Below are positions 42,307-49,793 of a stretch of DNA of 52,744 nucleotides, piece by piece (position 1 is the first letter of the stretch; each line of letters begins with the position of its first letter). Position numbers and translations under genes: made by a program. The DNA lies in NCBI GenBank assembly GCA_029557905.1, contig JAKQHR010000136.1:1-52744 (forward strand), written 5' to 3'. The notes beneath the pieces were generated by a model. It was not told the origin of the DNA. It saw nothing but the letters and a program-made list of their open reading frames with translations, and searched no databases. The stretch is from Verrucomicrobiota bacterium. Lineage in GTDB: Bacteria; Verrucomicrobiota; Kiritimatiellia; JAKQHR01.

Positions 42307-43830
42307 TTACCTCTTCCCGCTGGCCGTGATGTCGCGCATGCGGCGGATGATGGCCGGGGTGAGCTGCTCCCAGTGGAAGCGCCAGCCCCAGTTGCCGCCG
42401 GCGATGCCGGGGCGGTTCATTCGCGCGGAGGAGTCCAGTCCCAGCACGTCCTGCAGCGGCACCACCGCCGTGTTGGCGCGGGAATGGGCCGCCAGCGAGA
42501 TCATGTCCCAGTGAATCTGGCTTCCGTCCGTGTGCACATAGTCCAGGATGCGCCTGCGCTCCTCGTCTATGTCCTGCTGGGTGCGGGTGCTGCTTTCGTC
42601 GGGCTTGCTGTGGAACCAGCCCACGGTGGTGTCGTTGTCGTGCGTGCCGGTATAGACCACGCACGAGGCGGGGAAGTTGTGCGGGCGGAAGTTCTCCGCC
42701 TGGGGATCGTTGCCGAAGGCGAACTGCAGGATGCGCATGCCGGGGAAGCCGAAGTCGTCGCGCAGCTTCTCCACCTCCGGAGTGATCACGCCAAGGTCTT
42801 CGGCGATGATGGGCAGGGGGCCCAGCTGCTGCAGGAGCGAGTCGAAGAGGCCGTGGTTCGGGCCCTTGACCCATTGGCCGCTGATGGCGGTCTCGGCGTC
42901 GCCGGCCACCTCCCAGTAGGCCTCGAATCCGCGGAAGTGGTCAATGCGCACCACGTCCACCATCTGGAAAATGTGCTGCAGCCGCGCCGCCCACCAGGCG
43001 TAGTTGGACTGCGCGTGCACGTCCCAGCGGTACAGCGGGTTGCCCCAGAGCTGGCCGGTCGCGCTGAAATAGTCGGGCGGCACACCCGCCTGCACGGTCA
43101 GGTTCCCCCGGCCATCCAGATAGTACAGGTCCGGATGCGCCCACACGTCGGCGCTGTCGTGCGCGACAAAGATGGGAATGTCGCCGATGATCTTGATGTT
43201 CTTCCTGTGGCAGTACGTCTTCAGCCGCCGCCACTGGTCATGAAAAATGAACTGCAGGATTTTCACGTTGCGGATGGAGGTCTTGAATTTCTTGACCGCC
43301 TCGTTCATGGCCTCCGGCTTCCGGCCCGCCAGCGCCCGCGGCCACTTGATCCACGGCTTTCCGTTCTGCGAATCCTTGATGGCAATGTAGAGTGCATAAT
43401 CATCCAGCCAGCGCGCCTGCCTGCGGCAGAACTGCTGAAACTCGCGTTTCATCCTGTCCGTCGCGCAGCGCTCAAACGAGCGGCAGACTGTTTGCAGAAC
43501 CTTCATCCGCTCAATGATGACGGGGCCGTAATCAATTTTTGAGGGATCAAACTTCGGGAAGCGGGCGAGACGCGATTCGCTCAGAAGGCCGTCCTGCACC
43601 AGCAGGTCAAAGCTGATGAGCAGATGGTTTCCGGCGAAGGTGGAAAGAGCCTGATAGGGGGAGTCGCCATAGCTCGTGGGGCCCATCGGGAGAATCTGCC
43701 ACAAGTGCTGCCCCATTTCATGGAGCGTGTCCGCGAAGCGGCAGGCTTCGGGTCCGATCTCGCCGATGCCCCAGTTGCCGGGAAGAGACGTGGGATGCAG
43801 AAGAATGCCGCTTTTCCGTTCAGAAAGCAT
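42307..43830 (-). CDS. malQ: 4-alpha-glucanotransferase (amylomaltase)
   Basis: The 507-residue GH77 enzyme moves alpha-1,4-glucan chains in glycogen or maltodextrin metabolism. It starts SGILLHPTSLPGNWGIGEIGPEA, includes WQILPMGPTSYGDSPYQALSTFAGNHLLI, and shows the catalytic set: the nucleophile Asp in VRIDHFRGFE near 299, the acid Glu in IAEDLG near 346, and the Asp in THDNDT near 395. The length matches bacterial MalQ. The ribosome binding site GGAG is clear. A strong promoter lies at 43991-44019, and the 150-bp leader between is filled by a phased A-tract array. Confidence 0.95.
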   Translation of the reverse strand: MLSERKSGILLHPTSLPGNWGIGEIGPEACRFADTLHEMGQHLWQILPMGPTSYGDSPYQALSTFAGNHLLISFDLLVQDGLLSESRLARFPKFDPSKIDYGPVIIERMKVLQTVCRSFERCATDRMKREFQQFCRRQARWLDDYALYIAIKDSQNGKPWIKWPRALAGRKPEAMNEAVKKFKTSIRNVKILQFIFHDQWRRLKTYCHRKNIKIIGDIPIFVAHDSADVWAHPDLYYLDGRGNLTVQAGVPPDYFSATGQLWGNPLYRWDVHAQSNYAWWAARLQHIFQMVDVVRIDHFRGFEAYWEVAGDAETAISGQWVKGPNHGLFDSLLQQLGPLPIIAEDLGVITPEVEKLRDDFGFPGMRILQFAFGNDPQAENFRPHNFPASCVVYTGTHDNDTTVGWFHSKPDESSTRTQQDIDEERRRILDYVHTDGSQIHWDMISLAAHSRANTAVVPLQDVLGLDSSARMNRPGIAGGNWGWRFHWEQLTPAIIRRMRDITASGKR

Positions 43831-43969
43831 AAAAAGTCTCCAAAATCAACAAAAAACGACCAAAAAACGCCCAAAAACGACCAAAAAAGCCAAAATTTGC
43901 CCCAAAAAGCCCAAAAAACAGGACTTTTTATCAAAAAAGCGTCGCAAATCCTAAAAAACGCCCAAAAAA
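43831..43969. repeat. Phased A-tract array 4
   Basis: A-tracts start at 43831, 43842, 43851, 43862, 43873, 43883, 43892, 43904, 43913, 43933, 43953 and 43964. From first to last that is 133 bp, or 13 steps of 10.2 bp. This is the longest array. It lies between the malQ promoter and start codon, so the malQ leader RNA would carry regular U runs. Confidence 0.8.
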
Positions 43970-43990
43970 TCCAACCCGCGAATTTTGCAT

Positions 43991-44019
43991 TAACTATGAA
44001 TTTCTTCGCCGGTTGTCAA
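43991..44019 (-). promoter_or_regulatory. Sigma-70-type promoter for malQ
   Basis: TTGACA (44019-44014) and TAGTTA (43996-43991) are 17 bp apart on the minus strand. Between this promoter and the IS element (44020-44221) I see no convincing gene. Confidence 0.65.
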
Positions 44020-44221
44020 TCGTTTTACTAAAATATTTTCCGAAGACTTTTCGAGGGGCGCGGCCGGAGGCCGCAGAACAGGCCGGCATGGCGGGCGGCC
44101 GCCGGTGTTCCTCTGACGTTTTTTTCCCGGCGGACTTTTTTCTGATGCGGCGTGGCACAGGACCTGCTCTTGAAGATGGCATGAATGAGGCGGACATGAT
44201 TTTCGTGGAGGACAGGTCTAT

Positions 44222-45840
44222 CCTGATCTATTCATCAACTTTGCTTTTGGGGCGCGATCTGGGGTCTGGATTATGGGGCGCGAGACTTCGAAAGGGCTGA
44301 AGGCTCCAGACAGGGGCGATTGATCGCGGTGAAGACAGGATCGGGGCAAAGCTCCGCCATCTCCTCCGTATTTTCAGGACGCGGAGGCCCGCCGCAGATG
44401 AAGTCCTATGCCGTGGACAACGCCTTGAGGATAGTTGAGATTCGCCCGAGCAGCGGCTGAAGTGGATAACTGGCTGGGAAGTGGAAACGGATGAAGGTCT
44501 TGCCCACCTCAACGCGCGTCCCGATCTTCAACAGACGCAGACGAATGGTGTCGAACTGGGCGGTGGCCAGTTCAGAACCGCGCAGAAGGTTTTCACGCAT
44601 CGCATGCATCAGCACATAGGCGGCCGAGTGAATGAACAGCCGGAACTGGTTGGCCTCTTTCCTTGTGCAGCTGGTCCGGTCTGACTTCAGTGCCACTTTG
44701 TGGTCTTTGATCATCAGCTCCATTCTTCCGCGGCCGCAGAAGACGACATCATAAAGATATTGGGCTCCCGCATCCCGGAAGGAGGTGACCACATAACGCA
44801 CATCGGTTCCTTCTCCGGAGGCCTGTACGCGGCCAATCACCCGACGGGATCGGCTCCAAGATTCGGCCGCATAATCAACGGATGCGTAACGTCGGCAGGT
44901 GTCTCCAAAAGAGCGGTGCTTTTCCGCATCCTGTATCGCCAGCGCAAACATCGTTTTGAGCCTGTTATTGGGAGTTAAGCCTATAATGAAGTCCACCCGG
45001 TGCGCATCCATCCAGTCCATCGCCTCCGGTCTGGCATGATGACCATCCGCGCGGAAAATGATTTTCACCTCCGGCCAGACCTGCCGGATGCGCTTCACGA
45101 TGCGCTTGAGCACACTGATGATCTCTGCCGCCGTGGGAGTCTTCCCGGCCCGGAGCACGCTGGCTATATATTTGCCGGACTGGCCCTCATACACATGAAA
45201 GGGCATGAAACAGTATTCGTCTTCATACGCATTGAAAAGCGCCAGCTGTTGATGACCGTGAACAATGTCCGCGGTCGGATCCATGTCCAGAACGATGACC
45301 GTCGGAGGTGCGTCATAAGAAGCGATGAACTGATCAATGAACGCATATCCCATCCGCAAAAGATCCCGGGCCGTTACCGAGTTCTCCAGCCGCGTCATGG
45401 TCGGCTGTGAGCCCAGGTCGGGATCGACCTGCGGATCGCGCCCCACCGCCGCTTTCAACACGGGGTCCGCTCTCAGATGATCGCAGTCGTCCGCATCTTC
45501 GTAGCCGCAACTGATCTGATAGGCTCTCTGGCGCAGCAGATCGGTGACCTCGTGCGCTATATGGCTCTGTCTGCGGTTGTCGCTAATCACTGCGGCCAGC
45601 CGATCCAAAAGCCCAATCTGCTGATCCACTTCCCGCAAAAGCATCGCTCCGCCATCAGAGCTGACTCGGGGATCATCAAAGCGGGCTGTGATTTTCTTGC
45701 CTTTTAAGGGTGCAAATTCCAACTGAATCGTGTAATCTTCTTTCATGAGTGAGTCTTTCTTCTTTTTACACAACCCATTCTATCAGAATGGGTAGAGAAA
45801 GCTCACTCATTTTTTCCTGAATCTTGATGAATAATTCAGG
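44222..45840. mobile_element. Intact IS1380-type insertion sequence
   Basis: The element is 1619 bp. Its left end CCTGATCTATTCATCAA (44222-44238) matches the reverse complement of its right end (45824-45840, CCTGAATTATTCATCAA) at 15 of 17 bases. A CTAT duplication flanks it (44218-44221 and 45841-45844). One full transposase gene fills most of the element. Confidence 0.85.
44406..45746 (-). CDS. IS1380-family transposase
   Basis: The ATG at 45746 gives 446 residues, a normal length for the family, with no internal stop or frameshift. A DDE catalytic set is visible: Asp in VIVLDMDPTAD near 154-156, Asp in IIFRADGHHARPEAMDWM near 234 and Glu in GRGRMELMIKDHK near 343. The start LEFAPLKGKKITARFDDPRVSSDGGAMLLRE is typical. 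The element therefore looks able to move. The nine residues upstream of the chosen start (MCKKKKDSL) could also be used. Confidence 0.92.
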   Translation of the reverse strand: MKEDYTIQLEFAPLKGKKITARFDDPRVSSDGGAMLLREVDQQIGLLDRLAAVISDNRRQSHIAHEVTDLLRQRAYQISCGYEDADDCDHLRADPVLKAAVGRDPQVDPDLGSQPTMTRLENSVTARDLLRMGYAFIDQFIASYDAPPTVIVLDMDPTADIVHGHQQLALFNAYEDEYCFMPFHVYEGQSGKYIASVLRAGKTPTAAEIISVLKRIVKRIRQVWPEVKIIFRADGHHARPEAMDWMDAHRVDFIIGLTPNNRLKTMFALAIQDAEKHRSFGDTCRRYASVDYAAESWSRSRRVIGRVQASGEGTDVRYVVTSFRDAGAQYLYDVVFCGRGRMELMIKDHKVALKSDRTSCTRKEANQFRLFIHSAAYVLMHAMRENLLRGSELATAQFDTIRLRLLKIGTRVEVGKTFIRFHFPASYPLQPLLGRISTILKALSTA

Positions 45841-45887
45841 CTATACATGATCCCCCTTTGGGGTAACTTTTTCTTAAGAAAACCATT

Positions 45888-45908
45888 GTTAAAAATTTTT
45901 AACCGGTT
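45888..45908. other. AT-rich palindromes upstream of the TT3-repeat protein gene
   Basis: GTTAAAAATTTTTAAC (45888-45903) is a perfect 16-bp palindrome and is joined to AACCGGTT (45901-45908). They lie in an AT-rich stretch upstream of the gene at 45977 and may be a regulator site or part of the promoter. Confidence 0.4.
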
Positions 45909-45976
45909 ATATTTTAACATCCGGTGAAATTTTATTTTTGCAGAGAAGGTGACGTAGAACGGAGAGGGTTACATTA

Positions 45977-46825
45977 ATGAGATTATTGTGCTTCATAATC
46001 GCTTCAGGGCTGGTTCTCCTGATGGCGCCTGCGGGCTATTCCCAGGGGGCGCTGGAGACACCCCTTCACATTAATGCCCGGGATGTGATCCTCGATGAAT
46101 TCGGGGAAGTCCTCCGGGGCAGCGCCACCGCTCCCGGAGACCTCGTGCAGGTGCTTCGCGCCGAAGACGGCGTCATCTTCCCGCCTGCCGTGGACGGCCG
46201 GCCGCATTCCTCCAATCCGCTGATGGACCGGGGCACGGCCGGCATCGGCAAGTTCATGCCCCTCAGCCAGACGCGTCCCGGAAAGTTCGGACTATCCCTC
46301 GGCGGCCTGGCGCGCCCGGTCGAAAGCACCAAACTCTTCATTCGCGTATTCAACGCGCCCACGCTGGCAGAGGCCTCGTTCTACGCCGATTCCGAACTGC
46401 TGACGGTCAAGGGCAACAGCGTTCTGATGGCCGGGATCGGCCGCACCACCAATGCGCTGGACAAAGCCGACGATGACGGCGACGGCCTCAACAACTCGTG
46501 GGAGAAGAGCTATGAATCCGATCCCGGCAATGCCGACACGGACGGCGACGGCATGCTGGACGGCGACGAGCATCTTGCCGGAACCAGTCCGACGGATGAA
46601 GGATCGGAGTTCGTTGTGGCGCGCATTTCACGGGGCAGGCTCTCGTGGAAATCGGCCCTGGGCCGGCGCTATCAGATCCAGCGGGCGGACGCCGCCGGCG
46701 GGGAATATGTGAACATCGGCGACGTGGTGGATGCCGATCCGGTGCTGGATGAAACCGAAATTGATATTCCGGACGGAGCCGGCAGCGGCATGGGCTTCTA
46801 TCGCGTCAAGCTGGTGATTGAATAA
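45977..46825 (+). CDS. Exported protein with thrombospondin type 3 (calcium-binding) repeats
   Basis: The 282-residue product has GGAGAGGG upstream and a signal peptide (MRLLCFIIASGLVLLMAPAGYS). The mature part starts with a beta-rich domain. Residues about 163-205 have two calcium-binding TT3-like repeats, DDDGDGLNNSWE and NADTDGDGMLDGDEHLAGTSPTD, as in many surface proteins of this bacterial group. A last domain (RLSWKSALGRRYQIQRADAAGG...) resembles the small beta domain that follows such repeats. No PEP-CTERM or Por-type sorting tail is seen. It lies just right of the IS element. Confidence 0.82.
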   Translation: MRLLCFIIASGLVLLMAPAGYSQGALETPLHINARDVILDEFGEVLRGSATAPGDLVQVLRAEDGVIFPPAVDGRPHSSNPLMDRGTAGIGKFMPLSQTRPGKFGLSLGGLARPVESTKLFIRVFNAPTLAEASFYADSELLTVKGNSVLMAGIGRTTNALDKADDDGDGLNNSWEKSYESDPGNADTDGDGMLDGDEHLAGTSPTDEGSEFVVARISRGRLSWKSALGRRYQIQRADAAGGEYVNIGDVVDADPVLDETEIDIPDGAGSGMGFYRVKLVIE

Positions 46826-46895
46826 TGGGGGAGCATTCAGCGCGTCACAGGGGGGCGCACAATTAAACAAAAACCGCGAACAGACGCGAATGAAA

Positions 46896-46966
46896 TTTGA
46901 ATAGGAAGAATTCTCGCGCAGGGACGCGGAGACGCGGAGAAATGCAGCAGCCGCTCTGCGAGCGGC
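46896..46966. repeat. Repeat modules R1 and R2 before the NTase pair
   Basis: R1 is GAATAGGAAGAATTCTCGCG with the following GCAGGGACGCGGAGACGCGG. R2 is the hairpin GCCGCTCTGCGAGCGGC. Both recur at 48660 and 49598. The rest of 46826-47080 also has a CCCGCC/GGCGGG hairpin near 47020. Confidence 0.7.
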
Positions 46967-47080
46967 AGTTGGGAAATCTGAATAAGGAATGACGGAATGG
47001 AGGGACGTGCGATGCCTGCCCGCCATCGCTTTGCGAAGGCGGGTCACGTCCGGTAAAACATGGTAAGGGATGAAAAGAGA

Positions 47081-47386
47081 ATGGTGGCTGGAATCAGTCC
47101 GGTTTTGCGGGCGCAGATCACCGAAATCATCTGTTCGCAGAAGCCTGTGAACCGCATCATTCTGTTTGGCTCCCGCGCGCGCGGCAAGGCCCGCCGGACA
47201 TCGGATATTGATCTGGCTGTGGATGGTAATGGCTGGACGGACCAGGATGTAAACCTTGTCCATAACCGGCTGGAAGAGGAAGTCCCGACCGCGCTGAAGT
47301 TTGATTTGGTGAATGTATCGGACATAAGCCGTCCGGAACTGAAAAAAGAGATCTTTGAAAACGGCAAAACGATTTATGAGCGCTGA
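47081..47386 (+). CDS. Minimal nucleotidyltransferase (MNT, HI0073-like)
   Basis: From the ATG at 47081 the product has 101 residues (an in-frame ATG at 47060 adds seven). It has the nucleotidyltransferase motif NRIILFGSRARGKARRTSDIDLAV with the Gly-Ser and Asp-x-Asp of the active site. It overlaps the next gene by 11 bases. In the MNT/HEPN class, the transferase (antitoxin) AMPylates the HEPN toxin and blocks it. The third catalytic Asp is plausible in LKFDLVNV. This order, transferase then substrate-binding partner, is that of HI0073/HI0074. Confidence 0.88.
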   Translation: MVAGISPVLRAQITEIICSQKPVNRIILFGSRARGKARRTSDIDLAVDGNGWTDQDVNLVHNRLEEEVPTALKFDLVNVSDISRPELKKEIFENGKTIYER

Positions 47387-47771
47387 CCGCGTCAAGATGT
47401 GGATTGCGGAGTATGACCGCGCCCTGGCGCGATTGCAGGAGGCGGCAAATGCTGATCCTGCAGAAAATGATGTCGTTGTGGACGGCACGATCCAGCGCTT
47501 CGAGTTCACTTTTGAGCTGGCGTGGAAGCTGATGAAGGCGGCGCTGGAGCATCAGGGGATAGTGGTTCAGTCGCCGAGGGCCGCGATCAAGGAAGCCTTC
47601 AAAGTCGGACTCATCGCGGATGGCGATGGATGGATTGACATGCTGGAAGACCGGAACCGGACCACGCACCTGTATGACGAAGAACAGTGCCGGCAGGTGT
47701 ATGGGAAGATTAAAGAGCGGCATATTGGCTTAATGGAGAGTTTGGGCCGGGAAGTCGGAAAAACTGAATAG
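47376..47771 (+). CDS. HI0074-like nucleotidyltransferase substrate-binding (HEPN-type) protein
   Basis: The ATG at 47376 gives 131 residues. The four-helix protein has the family blocks DRVKMWIAEYDRALARLQEA, IQRFEFTFELAWKLMKAAL and the IDMLEDRNRTTHLYDEE, where RN-x3-H resembles the Rx4-6H active site of HEPN ribonucleases. It pairs with the overlapping nucleotidyltransferase gene as a toxin-antitoxin-like unit. The repeat R1 starts within six bases of its stop codon. Confidence 0.88.
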   Translation: MSADRVKMWIAEYDRALARLQEAANADPAENDVVVDGTIQRFEFTFELAWKLMKAALEHQGIVVQSPRAAIKEAFKVGLIADGDGWIDMLEDRNRTTHLYDEEQCRQVYGKIKERHIGLMESLGREVGKTE

Positions 47772-47900
47772 GAAGAATTCTCGCGCAGGGACGCAAAGGC
47801 GCGGTGAAACGCGAAGAAATTTGAATAAAGAAGAGCTGACACCGGATCAACAGGATGAACAGGATGGTTATCCGGTAAATCCAGTTAATCCTGTCAAAAT
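47764..47900. repeat. Repeat R1 and a GGAT/ATCC inverted array
   Basis: R1 recurs at 47767. Then GGAT occurs at 47844, 47853 and 47862 and ATCC at 47870, 47879 and 47888, always 9 bp apart within each set. The two halves can pair into a long hairpin. Confidence 0.65.
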
Positions 47901-47962
47901 GAATTTCGAAGAGAATGGCTGAAAAAGTGAGAACGGAAACGAGAATGGTGGAATAGCCGAAA

Positions 47963-48457
47963 ATGGCGGAAAAACCGACAGTCTATATTGAGACCACGAT
48001 ACCGAGCTTTTTGACAGCCCGGCCATCGGGGGATCTCATTGCGGCTGGAGAACAAGAGGTTACGCGGCAGTGGTGGGAAAAGAGGCGTGAGGCCTTTCAG
48101 TTGTTTGTCTCACAGCTTGTTTTGACAGAAGCCGCCAAGGAAGACAGCGCCGCGGCCCGGAGACGGCTGGATGTCTTGAATGACATTCCAGTTCTGGCCG
48201 CCGATGATGAAGCAGACAGCTTGCTTGAAGTCATCAGGGTCTCGGGCATTATGCCGCCCAAGGCGTCGGCAGATGCGGCGCATGTAGCCGTTGCTGCGCG
48301 TCATGAGATGGATTTTCTGATGACCTGGAACTGCAGGCATATTGCCAATGCAGAGCTGATACCGCGTTTGACTGCGATTGTCAGCGGGGCGGGTTATGCG
48401 ATGCCGGTTATCTGCACGCCAAATGAGCTGATGGGAGGGCTTGGCGATGACGCATGA
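47963..48457 (+). CDS. PIN-domain ribonuclease, probable toxin
   Basis: The 164-residue product is a PIN domain: VYIETTIPSFLTARPS at the N-terminus (with Glu where many PIN proteins have Asp), LVLTEAAKED near 53, and ADAAHVAVAARHEMDFLMTWNCRHIAN at about 103-130, whose Asp residues complete the metal site. The family cleaves RNA. The small gene that follows overlaps its end by 11 bases and is the likely antitoxin, so the order is toxin first. The TWNCRHIAN segment marks the subfamily with an IETTI start. Confidence 0.85.
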   Translation: MAEKPTVYIETTIPSFLTARPSGDLIAAGEQEVTRQWWEKRREAFQLFVSQLVLTEAAKEDSAAARRRLDVLNDIPVLAADDEADSLLEVIRVSGIMPPKASADAAHVAVAARHEMDFLMTWNCRHIANAELIPRLTAIVSGAGYAMPVICTPNELMGGLGDDA

Positions 48458-48662
48458 TGAGATAGTTGGCGAGGTTAGAAGAGCCAGACAGGAGATTTTG
48501 GATTCCTATGGCGGCGATGTGCACAAGATGTTTCGAGATGTCATGAAGCGCCAGTGGGAATCCGGGCACAAGGTGGTGTCGTTTCCTCTTAAGAGGGAGA
48601 AGACCGCGGCCAGGGTCGCGGAAGGCCAGGCGGAATACAAGGCGGGAAGCGGGAAGAATTGA
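48447..48662 (+). CDS. Small partner of the PIN protein, probable antitoxin
   Basis: The ATG at 48447 has a GGAGGG seven bases upstream and overlaps the PIN gene. The 71-residue chain starts THDEIVGEVRRARQEILDSYGGDVHKMFRDVMKRQ, as in the small partners that follow this PIN type in other genomes. It is charged and probably wraps the toxin. No DNA-binding domain is obvious. Its end, RVAEGQAEYKAGSGKN, is nearly the same as that of the next partner, although the two proteins are otherwise unlike. Confidence 0.75.
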   Translation: MTHDEIVGEVRRARQEILDSYGGDVHKMFRDVMKRQWESGHKVVSFPLKREKTAARVAEGQAEYKAGSGKN

Positions 48663-48853
48663 ATAGGAAAAGTTCGCGCGCAGGGACGCGGAGATGCGGA
48701 GAAATACAGCAGCCGCTCTGCGAGCGGCAAAATGAAGATGCGCCTCACAGAGGCGTTACTACAAAGGGATTTTGATGTAGCAGCCGCTCTGCGAGCGGCA
48801 GATGAAAAACTGAATAAAAAAGTTTTGGAGTGCGGCGGCTGGACGCCGCTTTG
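48640..48853. repeat. Composite repeat R1-R2-R3-R2-R4, copy 1
   Basis: The block starts in the end of the partner gene and holds R1 (48660), hairpin R2 (48709), R3 with CGCCTC/GAGGCG (48740), R2 again (48779) and R4 with GCGGCG/CGCCGC (48830). A nearly identical block occurs at 49575-49784. Confidence 0.85.
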
Positions 48854-48909
48854 ATGATCGGAAGAGAAAGATTAGAGAGAAGAACGGCAAGAAGCTGCTG
48901 AACGGTGCG

Positions 48910-49374
48910 ATGAAGGTTTTGAGAATATATCTGGATACGTCGGTTTTCGGCGGATGCTTCGACGAAGAGTTCGCAAAGGAAAGCCGTCGCCTGATCGAGG
49001 AGATCAAGGCTGGCCGGTTCCGTCTGCTGCTTTCCGAGGCGGTCGTGGCGGAAGTGGAGCGCGCTCCGGTTGATGTCCAAAAGGTGCTTGCCGGTATCCC
49101 CGAAGATTGCATTGAAGTGCTGCCGCCCGATCCGGCTGTGAAGATCCTGATGCGCGCCTATCTGGACGCCCAAATCGTAGGACCGGCATCCGCGACCGAT
49201 GCAGAGCATATCGCTAGCGCCACGGTCGCCCGGGCTGACATGATCGTGAGCTGGAATTTCAAGCACATTGTCCACTACGAGAAAATCGAAGGCTATCTAT
49301 CCGTCAACCGGCAGTTGCGGTATGGAGAGATCGGCATTTATTCCCCCAAGGAAGTGGTGGACTATGAAAACTAA
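48910..49374 (+). CDS. PIN-domain ribonuclease 2, probable toxin
   Basis: The 154-residue PIN protein starts MKVLRIYLDTSVFGGCFDEE, with the first Asp in the usual YLDTSV motif. It continues LLLSEAVVAEVERAP near 40 and SATDAEHIASATVARADMIVSWNFKHIVH at about 97-125, which has the remaining acidic residues. This is a different PIN subfamily from the first. The partner gene overlaps its 3' end by 11 bases, the same overlap as in the first pair. It is flanked on both sides by the composite repeat. Confidence 0.87.
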   Translation: MKVLRIYLDTSVFGGCFDEEFAKESRRLIEEIKAGRFRLLLSEAVVAEVERAPVDVQKVLAGIPEDCIEVLPPDPAVKILMRAYLDAQIVGPASATDAEHIASATVARADMIVSWNFKHIVHYEKIEGYLSVNRQLRYGEIGIYSPKEVVDYEN

Positions 49375-49600
49375 GACTTTTGATTGCGTGAAGATGAAAG
49401 AAGAGTGCCAGCAGGCCGTCCTGAAGAAATATGGCGGGTTGCCGCCCGGTGACCGGGAAAGACAGATGGAGGCCGATATCCTGGCCAGTCCCATTCTGGG
49501 AGATTTCTATCGTCGGATATTTTTGGCAGAAGCGGGCAAAGTTCGTTCCCGGGTGGCGGAAGGACAGGCAGAGTACAAGGCAGAAAGCGGGAAGAATTGA
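49364..49600 (+). CDS. Small partner of PIN protein 2, probable antitoxin
   Basis: The ATG at 49364 follows AGGAAG and overlaps the PIN gene. The 78-residue product (MKTKTFDCVKMKEECQQAV...) has the pattern of small partners of YLDTSVFGG-type PIN proteins. The last 17 residues, starting RVAEGQAEYKA, are shared with the first partner because the repeat begins inside both genes. No DNA-binding domain is obvious. Confidence 0.75.
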   Translation: MKTKTFDCVKMKEECQQAVLKKYGGLPPGDRERQMEADILASPILGDFYRRIFLAEAGKVRSRVAEGQAEYKAESGKN

Positions 49601-49784
49601 ATAGGAAAAGTTCGCGCGCAGGGACGCGGAGAAATACCGCAGCCGCTCTGTGAGCGGCAAAATGAAGATGCGCCTCACAGAGGCGCTACTACAACGGGAT
49701 TTTGATGTAGCGGCCGCTCTGTGAGCGGCAGATGAAAAACTGAATAAAAAAGATTTGGAGTGCGGCGGCTTGACGCCGCTTTGA
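49575..49784. repeat. Composite repeat R1-R2-R3-R2-R4, copy 2
   Basis: The same order of modules as at 48640-48853: R1 (49598), R2 (49641, GCCGCTCTGTGAGCGGC), R3 (49673), R2 (49711) and R4 (49757). A single R4 also lies at 52052-52080. Confidence 0.85.
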
Positions 49785-49793
49785 CAGACGGGA

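Noticed and set aside
44013-44300. A 95-codon plus-strand frame across the left IS end
   Set aside because: It crosses the insertion junction, has no family-like sequence and overlaps the malQ promoter; it is most likely chance.
46826-49793. A classical integron cassette array
   Set aside because: No integrase gene and no attC-like core sites are visible, and the repeats contain several short hairpins rather than one attC fold. The analogy is kept only as a hypothesis.
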